Part shown: positions 38,601-50,600 of the stretch, in pieces
Position numbering within the stretch: the stretch's first letter is position 1
Layout: each line of letters opens with the position of its first letter
Source of the DNA: Zonotrichia leucophrys gambelii
Lineage: Eukaryota > Chordata > Aves > Passeriformes > Passerellidae
NCBI RefSeq assembly: GCF_028769735.1
Contig: NC_088171.1
Location: 129,721,533-129,785,532 of the forward strand
Reading direction: 5' to 3'
Length of the DNA stretch: 64,000 nucleotides
Translations under genes and position numbers: made by a program
The notes under the pieces: model-generated
Seen by the model: the letters and a program-made list of their open reading frames with translations, nothing else
The model's database searches: none
Told to the model about the DNA's origin: nothing

Positions 38601-41600
38601 AATAATTATAAAATGTTCGATCCCTGAAATGAAAAAATTGAGGGAAACTAGATCAGTCTGTTAAAACATAGGAGTTTTTTTATATCATTGGTCTCCCGGG
38701 TTCTAAGGAAACAAGTTAATGGTTAAGAACTAAATAATTCTTTTTCTTCTCTGTTTCAAATCTGTTTGAGTAAAAACAAGTCCTAGGGTCAGCAAAACAT
38801 GAACCAAACAGATCTTGAAACAAAATTATCTACAGTACCAAATGTATTGCTCTTACTTCTATCGCAGTGGAGAAATTCTTATCCTTCCCATAGGAGAGCT
38901 GCAGATGAGTTTGGAGGAGAGGCTCTGCCTCAGCAGCTCTGCCCTGGATGGGCTGAGGGGTTTCCTGGGCTGCTTCATCCACAGCTTCTGTTGCAAGCTC
39001 AAATGCATCCTGATCATGTTGTTACCTGAAGCACTGTGAAAGTCTGGACCAGCTGTAACCTACCAGCAGTGGCTTGATGGGAGACACTGTCATAGGTGGT
39101 CTTTCCCTGAGGAAGGAGCACTGGTACAAAACCTCATGAGCCTTCTCCTAGAACAATATCTTTATAGTCTGTTTTTCATACCAGTTCTCCAGTGTAATTT
39201 TAACAGGCATCACTGAATCAGTATTCCAGATGAGTTCTGTCTTTTCTTCTGTTTGAATTATTTAATGGTTTTGCTCTGAGATTGTATTGCTGACATCATT
39301 AGAAGAGAGCAGCGATGCCTAAATGTTCATGCCTTTATCAGGCAAAAAGCAGATCATGCAAACAAGTACAGATTCTTCTTCCATCTTTTCACTGTGCAGC
39401 CTGCAATTAATGGCTCACTGCCTCTGGTTTTTGTTTTACTGGGTATTACTTTGAGTTTGGTTGATTGTCCCTTCTCTCACCCTAAACAAGCACTTTAGGC
39501 CTTCACATCTCCCTTAAAAAGAATGCAAATGTTAAAATTAAACTTGTAACCCTGTACAGTTGGAACTGAGATTTTCTCTGGTCTAAAAAGTTACTTTCTA
39601 AAGGTTTGCCAAATTCATCAGTACCAGTTAGGGAGTGCTTTCAGGGATGTGCCCATGCTTTATTAGTGATAGAAAGGTGGCAGGATACAAAATTGGCACT
39701 TGATTCTGTGTCTTAGACTTGAGGTTTTTTTGGTCTAAGATTAGCAAGCCTTGAATGTATCCCTGTATGTTGAAAGAAGTGTTTGGATCAGAGTCTCTTT
39801 GTGTACATGCAAAGCAATTATCTCTTCAGTTTGCAGAAAGTGGGGAAAATGAAGCTGATTAACTTGGCAGCAATATAGAAGAATCTAGCAATTATTGAAA
39901 TAAATCTCTACTTGGAAAGCAGGAAATATTTGTAAACAGACAAGCATGTGTCTCATTTGTAACTGCATCATCTGTAAGTGTTGGAAGTCCTATTTGTTTG
40001 CAAGATTTCCTAGGGAGGAACATCAAATATGCTGTTTTAAAACAATAATGGAAGGGACAGGATTTGCATTAACTTTGCAGAGTTTCAGATCTAGCTACTT
40101 AAATAAAAATAGCTAAATTTTAAGTTAGGCTTGTAAGTGTGAATATTTTTTAAGTATCATTACTAATAAAGAATATTTTGAGTTAACGTATGCAACTGCT
40201 ATAAACAGGGGGTAAAAATAAACAGTCTTTAAAAATAAAATTACCTTAATTTGAACAGACAGAAACTTAAGTCTTGTTGCATTTATAAGTCTGTTGAAGT
40301 CTACTCAGGGACCCTGTTAATGTGAATAAAAGCATACATCTGTTTTAAATGTTCATACCAGTGGACTTAGTATTATATATTTAAAAGAAAGCTATTACAT
40401 AAAATTATTGGAAAAAGCTACAATGGGTATGAATTATAAAACATATATACATATGTTTGTATTTACTGTTGATGTGAACACATTGTGTTTTTACCCTGTG
40501 AACTTTGGAATGCAGGCCTAATGAAGGAACCCTAACCCTAACTGACTACAGCTCTCACTGTATAGAACTGTTCATGTAGTGTCTGATTACAAAGTAGTGT
40601 GACACAGTTTTGTAAGTCTCAACATTCTCGGAGGTTTTTTGCTCTGTAGTATTGTCAGAGTGGCATTGAGGCCCAAACTCTTGCCAATTTTTACATTTGC
40701 ATTTGAAATGTATTTTTAAATGCCTTAATTACTGAGAAACCAAAATCCTATTTATAAAATATTTGGTTCGTTGTTTTGACATTTTAAAATACAGAGAGTT
40801 AACAAACATCTATTTAAAGTAAGTAGTAGTATTCATGATAAAAGGCAATTAGTAAAATCCTAAAATGTCTTGCAGTGTCAAACCAGTTGTTGTTACAGCT
40901 GTAAGTTACACTGCAATGGACAGGGTCGGTCTAAGACATGCCCAGAGTGACTGGGACACTTCTGAAACTGTAACTTTTCCTAATTGCTTAAACACCTTAT
41001 TTGGGTTTATTGTCCCACTCTTCTAAACTGTGATGTTTCTTGGTGACTGTAAACCGTACAGTATTGCATTCAGCTTTAAATACAGTATATTTGAATACTG
41101 CATGGAGTAAAGGTGAGTGAGTGTTGCAGTGATTTTAGTATTTCTGTACAATCTTAATCCAATGCAATGGCAATAGAGTTGTGGAAAGAGGAGTTTAGGA
41201 AGGAAGTAGTCAGCTTCTGAGTGCACTGCCTTTGTACCTGCTCCAGCTGCCCTGACAGCTGTGTAGTCAGCTTTGTTCTATACCTAGAGCTGTTTTCATG
41301 AACAGAATTCTCTCTGTTGTTCAAGGTACGCAGTGATTGCGTTTGGATGTGCCAGCTGCCCCAAGCTGACGTGCGGGCGCGAGGGCTGCGGGACGGAGTT
41401 CTGCTACCACTGCAAGCAGATCTGGCATCCCAACCAGACCTGCGATGCTGCTCGCCAGGAGAGAGCCCAGAGCCTGCGCCTGAGAACCATTCGTTCCTCA
41501 TCTATCAGTTACAGCCAGGAGTCTGGAGCAGCAGGTACTTATGACTGGGGTGCTGTGTCTGTAAAACATCTCGTCTGGACATTTGCACAATTAGCCCTAG

Positions 41601-44600
41601 ATAAGGAAAGAATGGAATAGTGACATGGTAGATAGATACTAGATACTTTGTCTTTCAGAAACATAATAATTCCAAATTTGGATTAAAATTTTAAGTGTTA
41701 TGCATTGAAGTACTCTGTGACCAGAACATCTGACTTAAGTCTTAAAAGCTTGTCACCATTTAAAGTTCTTTGTAGTTGAAAAATGGGAAATCAAACTTGC
41801 TGCAAGGCATCCTACTTTTGCACATTGACATTTTTAGTTGTATCACTTAGTACACTTGCTTTCTCCGCTGTAGGTGAAGTTCCCCAGCTGTTAAAATTAA
41901 AACTCGTAACCACTGATTTTCTGTTTTCAAAAAGACTATTACTCTGATGCCAGCTTTGATATGTTTGTTAGTACTAATTTCTGGTTTTCCAGGAAATGCT
42001 CATCTGTCTTGTCTACCAGAGGGCAAACATCTCTTAAAGCTGAGCTTGTTTGTAACTCCCAAAAAAAGCAGATAAACTATTCAGAGTAGTGTTTAGCACA
42101 TCAAAATTCCAGTTTGCTGTTGATAAGAATTGGCTCTGAATTACACCAAGCTCTGATTTATTTGGCAGCTTTTGTCTCTGCCTGAACAAGCAAGGTAGAT
42201 ATTTGGGATAAAGAGTCCCACTTGCACCTTGTAGTTAGAGCTGTTTTTCTCCCATCCAGCCCCTGACTCAAGAGTCTGTAATTTGTACTTTGCACTGGCT
42301 TATTTTAATAATGTATCCCATCTTACCCTAAAAATGAGCATCCTGCTTTAGCTTTCAAATAAAACGGAAAATAAGCTAAATAAATTACCACACCATCTCC
42401 TTTCCTTACCCTTTCAGTTTCTCTCAGCCTGAAGAGCAGTAGCTCTGCCTTTCCTGTGCTGAAGAACTTGCTCTGTACTTTCTGCCCTGTAGGCTGTGCG
42501 TGTGCTCTCATGTGGGAGTAGCTAATGAATCCTTTCAGCTGCTGACTCCTTGTGCACTGGGCTTGGTAGAGGTCCTTTTTTCTGCTGTTCTGCACCCCTT
42601 TAGGTATTCCTTTATCAAGTATGAGCTCTCCTTTCCCTTTGTCTTACCCAGTAGCACCGAGGCAGTAAACTTGGAATTCTGTGCTGGGAGCTGCAAGGTA
42701 TTTCTGCTGCTGTGAATAAACAGCTTGTCCTCAAGTGCAGGTGCTAAACAGGAGTGAAGATCACAACTGTGGGGTGTGTGTGTGTGTTTCACTGTTGCTC
42801 AATGACCCCTTGTTTGACAGAGCTGATCACTTAACCTCATTTTTCCACATTTGACTTGGGAACATGGAGATTCTCCAGAGTTTTCTTCTGCTCCACTATA
42901 TTTTTGGGGGAAGTTAGTAAGTATAAAGTAGGGCTGTGAAAAGGACTCAAGAGGAGGTTGGCAGTACCAAAGAAGACATTAATGTGAATGGGGAGATGGA
43001 TTTAAGATATGTTAACAGAGTGGAGACTGAATAATAAAGTACAAGATTCATAACAGCATGAAAGGTAAAAGAGGATTATATTTAAAGAGACCTTATTATC
43101 AGTCCTGTATTAGCATACATTTTTAATGTCAGACTCTAATATATATTTCATTAAGCTTAGAAAATCCTTTAACAGAGAGTATGCATTAACTATTCAATTA
43201 CTTGAATGTGGTTTACTACACCTTGTTTTCATTAGTTTTGCTCAGTCCAAGGTTTGTAAAAACAGATTTGATATCAAGTCATGGCCAAATGAAGATTTGT
43301 AAAGCAACCTTATAAAAAACTTCTTCAGTTTTTCAGATAACAGTCAGTTTTCCCAAATGTATGTCTGTATTGTGATTATATTTGATTGTCTAAAGAGCTG
43401 ATATGATTCTAATATTTGTCTTTAAACAGCTGATGACATAAAGCCATGCCCACGCTGTGCTGCTTATATAATAAAAATGAACGATGGAAGCTGCAATCAC
43501 ATGACTTGTGCCGTCTGCGGCTGTGAATTCTGTTGGCTGTGTATGAAAGAGATCTCAGATTTACATTATTTAAGGTACATTTAACAAAAAAAATTCTGTG
43601 TGGTTGGTGATTTGTTTTCTAAAGTATTTAGAAGGAGATTCCCAAGTGCTGTAAGTCTGGCTTTCTTTTTCTTGGAGTAGAGAATTACAGTTGAAGTATT
43701 CATATTAGAGAATTAAGTCACTTTTCAATATATGTATTTAAATTAGTGTTTTATTATTTTTATTTTAAAATATTTTGTAAATTTTATGCATGCAACGTGT
43801 TCTTAGTACAAATCAAATATTTTGGATTAACACACCCTCTTTTTACTGATGTCCTAATACATTTATATTGTCCTTGTATTAGGCAATACAGAAATTTTGA
43901 GTATACAGGTTACTGTGAGCCATAGATTGGTGTGTAGCAATATGCTTCTTGTTACATTGCAAAATATGTTCTTAAGGCAAAAAAAAAGTCTGATTAAATA
44001 ACTGATGATGCATTACATCTGTAACTTGTACCTAGGGACAATAATTTTGTAACTAGAGAAATGTTCAGTAGTCTATAGCTACCTTGATTTACTTACTGCT
44101 TCTTTACAGCATTCTTATTTCTCTCTATTAGCCCATCAGGTTGCACATTTTGGGGAAAGAAACCATGGAGCCGTAAGAAGAAAATCCTGTGGCAGCTAGG
44201 GACACTTGTTGGAGCTCCTGTAGGAATTGCTCTCATAGCTGGCATTGCTATTCCTGCTATGATTATTGGAATTCCTGTCTATGTGGGACGTAAGGTAAAA
44301 AGTGCTTCAGCTCCCAGCATGCTTCAGGTTTTACCTTCTGTTGTATGGCTTGGGTGATACTGTGTTAGCTGGGTATCTTAACTGGCCTCTAAAAGAAAAG
44401 ACAAAACAAAAACCCAAATAATCTCCAAAATACCAAAGCAGCCAACCCCTGCTTTGTTCAAGGATATTTGTGTCAGTTATAGAGGAACAAAAAGTGTTTT
44501 TAAGAATCTAGGTTCTCTTAAAACTTGCAGAGCAAAACACTGAACAATTTGCAATTTCTACATCCTGCCATGAAAGTTCCAGCATGCTTTTTCAGAATTG

Positions 44601-47600
44601 CTCTGGTTTTAATCTGTGGCTTCCCTTCTGTCCCTTAAAATGAAATAATTTTTAGAGCACAAGGAAGACAAAAAGGATTTTTTTTTTCTGAAAAGCAGCT
44701 AATTACCAGAATTTTAGTATAAAATTATACTAGTTCAGATTTTTGTATACACATATTTAAGCATTTATACTCAGCAGCTTGTTAATTGCCTTGGGCCAGT
44801 CCACCAGTGTGGAACAGTCTTCAGTGCTAGCTGGCTTGCCTTCATTTTACTTCTTCTAGGAAGGAGCCAAAATGATCATGTTAAACAGAGGGCAGTTGAT
44901 ATATTTCCTCTTAAAAAATAGAATACCTTTTACTATAAAGTAATCAACAAAGTCTTATATGTAATTTAAGGTATAGTAATAAGTTACCTCGATCTTTTGG
45001 AAGTAGGCTTTTTGAAATAATGGCTTGGAAGATTTGTTTTTCTGCTTTTATCAGCATGGATTCTCGCAGTGACTGGCACAGACTCATCATTCTGCATTTG
45101 TTGGTGAGGGAAGGGGGAGTGTGTCTGCTAGACAGAATGTTCAGGGGTACAGCTTTTCCACTGTATTTGTTTAATCTTTTTCTTTCTAACAAGTACCCTA
45201 CTTTCTCCTACAGTTGGGTTTTGACCTTTTTATTCTGTTACAGCTTAGTCCCATACAGTCACTGGAACCTTGTAAGTGAGGAGAGGAAGGAGGCAGCAGT
45301 TACCTGTTTCAAATTGCACTATTAGCTTTTCTCATTATATTTTGGAATAGGACCCCATCACAGAGCACCTTTCATGTTCTAAAGTCTCAGAGCATTAGTC
45401 TGTGAGGGCAGCCTGGTGAGAATTTCTGTGCCCCCCAGTGCCTAGTGGTCATTTCTCTGTGACCCTGTCAAATATTTGCACTTCGAAGCATCTGACAGTG
45501 GAGATCTCACAGGCCCTTCAAGCTTGGTTTTCTTAGAAAAATTTTGTGTTTCTAACATAGATATAGGAAGAGAATTTGCATTAGATTCCTACTGATCTAT
45601 TCTTCGGCTGATGCAGAGAATCCTTTTGTTTTGCAATATCCTGTTACATATTTAATGATACTTCAGGTCCATTCTTAACAAACCTAGCACTTCCAGCTTT
45701 TCTTGACAAGCTGTCAAGAAAACACTGGTTTAGGTTTCTGATTCTCCTCTTCTGGATTTCCTTGTAGTTGTTCATGCCACCTTTTTGTCCAGTTTGAATA
45801 CAGCAGTGAAGCTGCAGCATTGCTACTGCTGAGTTAAATGAAAGGCTGATTCTGTGCCAGTAACTACCACTTACCTCTTCTTCAGCTACGTGCTATCTTC
45901 ATTTTGTGTGCTCTAAAACACAAACCCCTTCCCACATACTGGTAATTCAGGCAATTGGCTTCTTCCTACAGGTAGTCTTGAACTCATTGCCATTCAGCTG
46001 CATCTGGTCATGCCAGGCCATTTCAGCTGCATCTGGTCATTTCAGGCCATTTTTTCAGCTTCTCACAACTGGAGTGAATTCTGGCATTCTTGCAACTATG
46101 CCAGATTGTACTGGCTTGAAATTCAACACACACATTCTCCTTCCATCTTCAACATTATTGAAAATGTTCAATACTCTGGGATCCAAGGCACATCTCTCAG
46201 AAGTACGGAGTGAAGAGTCTCAATTTGGGTAGTTACAAAAAATGACTATTCACATGTTTTCTGTAGTTTAACATGAAGTGTAGATTTCTCTCATCTTTTT
46301 TTTTTTTTTCAATCTGGACTATTATAACTGCTTGAGTGTCGTGCAAGAATGTAAGAATTTAATTAGTCAGTGTGTGACATCTGTTTCTCCCCATCCTCAA
46401 GGCTGACTTATCTTGTTACAGGAGAAAATTAAATTGGCATGATTTCTACTTGAAAAAACAAGCCTCAGTGTGACCTTTTTGTTTCCTACCTTTGCTTTGA
46501 TGTTTACAAGGTCCCAGTTTTCAGGAAATGAAAGTTCATTCAGTGGTCTTTTACTTCTTCAACTTCTTGGTTTGTACCCTTTTTAAGATTATCATTGCCA
46601 TTTAACCATTTCCAGTTTTCCTGGATTTTTTTTTCAGACATCTACTAATTATAATTTTCAAAAATTACTATTAATGACTCTGAAATTTGGCCTGCTGAGA
46701 TATTTCTCAGATCAACTCATGTAAGTACACTCCAAGCTGCTGTATTTGTACAGATCTTATTTCTTTGTTACCAGTTGTCTGGCTCACAGTTGATCTTCAA
46801 TGACAACTGAAGGGAAAAGAAAATAGGAACAGGTCTCCAGTTTCATCTGCTGGCTGTCTTTATTTTTGTTAAACAGCAAATTGATCCAATTTGGTCTTCC
46901 TCTTACTAGCACTGTACTCATAGAATAATTTCTTCTTGACTTTGATATCTCTTGCTTTTTGTGTCCTCTAGGTTAACCTTTCTAACACCCTCATGCTGTT
47001 CTTCTATACCCATTCATAGTAATTTGACCTACTTTCTGTTTCCTTAATGCTACTGCTGCTTTGGTAAAGGAAGCTTCATTGTTCTCTTTCAACATTCTGT
47101 GTGTCCTCTGCATTGGAAGAGTTTGTGCTTGTGCTTTGATAGAGTTTCCTTGAGGAAGTGCTAGTGTTCTGGTTTTATAGATATAAGTCTTTTAACCTGA
47201 GAGGTTTCTGTGTTTATTGAAATCTCTCTTCTGGCTTAGTGTTTTTGTTTGATTATTCTTTATTATTTAGTCAATATCCAGAAGAGTCTTATTTCGTAGT
47301 AGTTTCTACCAGTGTGACCTTCTATCTTGATGTTTTAAATCAATTTCTACTCTGTTACTCTGTAACCTCTTCCTTCCGTTCCTTTTTTTTTTTTTTGCTT
47401 TGTGTTTAAGGAATTATGGATGTCTGTTTGTTGTATTATGCCTTTTGTTTCAGGAGTTAAAATTGTCTATAACAGTAAAATTCAGCACTTTAGGTGATCC
47501 TGCTAATTGCTCAGAGCCCCATGAAACCTGATCTTTCTGGGTTTATAATTCTTACATACACTGTGAGTGTTCATGTTCAGTTTTTCCTTTTTAATCCATG

Positions 47601-50600
47601 GGCATGTTCAATATTCAAGTGCTCCCTCACTCTGCATTGTACCTCAGAGCAAGTAAATGCATTCTCATTGCACAAAGCACAGTGCCTTCTGTGCCCTTTC
47701 TTTGCCTGAACAAAGACTTTGTTTATTCCAAAATGAGAACAGCCCTACCAAATCTCTAATTGAAATTATATTTTAGAAAGCACAGCATTCAACAACATGC
47801 TATTTAGAAAGCATGGCACTCATTTTTTGTCATTGTCTTCTTGTGTACTCATCTTTTGTGTTCTTCCTTAGATGGAGTGAGGATTAACTTGGCTTTGTGA
47901 CAGCCATTAAGATACCTGTTGTTCCTTTGTAATTGTATCTTAGATGTAGTGCATACCTCTGAGAAACCGTGTTCCCAGGGAGAGTAAATGAAACACACAA
48001 ATGTGGCAAGTCTCTGTAGAACAGTGATCTTTAAAGGCCTCTCAGGTTCTTGTGGGGCTTTGGCAGGTGAGTTTAAGGCAGTCACATTGCAGAGTTATTG
48101 CAGGCTTGAATAACCAGTAAGAGGTTTGGGCAGCAGGTTCCTCAGTAGCACAGCTAAGACTCAGGCTTGCAGAAACATTTCTTGTCTCAACAGCTTGTCA
48201 TTAGGGGGTGCTGGAGAGGTGGAGTTCTTGCTTCCCCTCCCTCCAGGTGCTGTTTGGTGAAGGCTCTCTTGTGGCTCTCTTATGTCAGCCTCTTTCTATA
48301 GATCTAGTAATCTGTGAAGGTTTCAACTCCATACTGTTCAGGGAAAAGACAACTGGGAATAAGATGTGTCAATTTGATCATATGTGGCAATTCCTTTATC
48401 CTGAATTTTGTCTGCTGTTCCCAGCCATGTAAGCTGGAGTAGTGATTAAACAAAGCTCTTCAGTTACTTAGCTCTTCAAAGGCTGAGAATAAATGCTTAA
48501 TTGCCGGGTAGGAGGACTTGGAAGAGATTGCCTAAAATTAAGATACGTATAAATTTTATTTTCTTTGCGATAAGAAATAAATCGTTGCCTAGAAGTGACG
48601 ATTGCACTTCTTCCATCCTTGCAGCAATGTATTATTGATGTTGATAATACTCTAAACCCCCTTTCTTTTCTTCTTTCAAGATTCACAATCGATACGAAGG
48701 CAAAGACATTTCAAAGCACAAGCGAAACTTGGCTATAGCAGGTGGTGTAACCTTATCTGTAATTGTTTCTCCAGTTGTAGCTGCAGTAACTGTAGGTAAG
48801 CAAATACTACTATTTTGTGTCTTGGTAGCACCTTGCAACCAGAGCTCTATAAACACTCATGAATAACACAACTAAGTGCTGCAGTTTCCTTTTATAGGTG
48901 AAGGAACCAAGACAAGGAGGAATCTGAAGTTATACATTTATTGGGGCAGAGTCAAGAATACAGTACTTGATTTTCATGTAGCATTTCCTGAAGAATTAAG
49001 ACTAATTTTTATCTTGAAAATTGAAATTTTCACATTGTAGTTTCTGGCTTTTAAGATTTAAATATTTAAAGGTTTTTTTAAATGACCAAGAAAAAAACTG
49101 TTGCCACAGAGTCTATTCATATTTTAATAACTTCATATCAAAATTTTCTCCATGCAGAACAAAAATAGTCTCTTACACTTAACATTGCAGTAGTTGACAA
49201 ACCACTTATTTTGCTCTGGGAGTCAGTTCAAATTACATCACACTTTTTATTATGGTGATTGTTGAGTATAGCATTTAAGGAGAATCTTGCTGTTCCTTAC
49301 AAAATAGTTGTCTCATCTTCCCAGGTAATTTCAAGATCACTGTAAACCCAGATTGTTTTTGAAAGGAGGGGACTTGCCTGGCACTGCCTTCTTCTTTATT
49401 GCAGCACAGGCATCTTCACAGTTACTCAGTAAGCTGCTGTGGATAGCTAACTCACACTCAGACACACCATTTAGTTTTAAGCGGGATCAGTCCCCTGTAC
49501 ACACATTTTGTCTGCAGTGTTCCCCCTTGTGTCAGAAGCAATGCTCAGAGAGTAATCAGTAACGTCCAGAAGATGAGGCCACTTTTAGCCAGTGATGATT
49601 CAATTTGGCCATGAAGCTTTAAACTGCTTGTTATCGATGGTGGGCCACTGTGCAAATGAGGATATGCCAGCCATGAAACTGCTGTCAGTCTGCATTGCAT
49701 TGTTCTCATGTGGCTGTGGTGTCAGATCCCTGTTAAACAGGTGGTGGGACACAGAGTCTCATAGTTGTATTTATAGGTCTGCCTTACTTCATTTCTCTCA
49801 AGCTGTTTCTTATTCCTGAACAGAGATGAAATGTGGCTTTTCAGGGAGAGCACTTGGGTTTTATTTTGTGGAGTTTTGCTCTTGCCCCATTGCCATTAAG
49901 AAATGGCCTCCAGTCTCAGGGCATTGTGTGGTTTTCAAAAGAATGACCATAAGAATATGGAATGCCTCTTTGAATGTGAACAATTTCTATTGAAGGAGAC
50001 TTTGGAACCCTTAATTTAGATTGGACTTGAGTAGCCTTTCTATTAGGTCTGCTTCTCTCCTGACATTTTCAGAATGTGCCAACTTGACATTTTTCAATCT
50101 GCTGTTTTTTATATCTTCTGTATACTTCCATCAGCAAAGCCATGGGATGATTTAATTCATATGCCAAAGGACTAACTTTCATCTTCCACTCCAAGTGGTG
50201 GAGTGGATGTGTGTGTATCTGTATCTGTCTGTGCTTTACAGTTCCTTCAGCTGGTTCCCCTTAATTCCTGCCACCATACTCCATTGAATTGTTTACTTTT
50301 AAAGGAAAACTTATATTGAAAAATCCTGGAGTAATAATAATGTTAAGTCTATTCAATTGATAGCAAAGCTGTGTCTCCCTTTCGTGGATGTAAATTGAAG
50401 CCCCTTATTAAAGTAGTGGAGGTGCTAATATTTTCAGTTGAGCAACATTTGAAATAGATGTCTGCTTTTTCTGCCTCTCAGGTGGAATATCAGAGTCCCC
50501 AGTGGAGCCTTTGTGAATCTTTAGAGGACTTTAATTTTGTTTGTAAATTATGTTATGGACATATGGAAAGTATTAATTCGTCAGTCATTAAGTTTCTCTT

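Larger units (their letters stand above)
44295..48680 (+). other. RNF19A intron after coding exon 4
   Basis: A 4.4-kb phase-0 intron, GTAAAA...TTCAAG. It contains a perfect hairpin at 45,698-45,722, a 29-bp tandem duplication at 45,993-46,050 and a T14 run at 46,296-46,309. A long pyrimidine-leaning stretch spans about 46,280-47,400. No exon or transposon was recognised. Confidence 0.85.

Noticed and set aside
38866..39060. Possible further CR1 or SINE fragment (ATCCACAGCTTCT near 38,978)
   Set aside because: Only a dozen bases resemble CR1, and the flanks do not follow the consensus in either orientation.
41535..41620. Open frame continuing from RNF19A coding exon 2 into the intron
   Set aside because: The exon 2/3 junction restores conserved sequence ([13 protein letters not shown]). 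The extension is unconserved intron.
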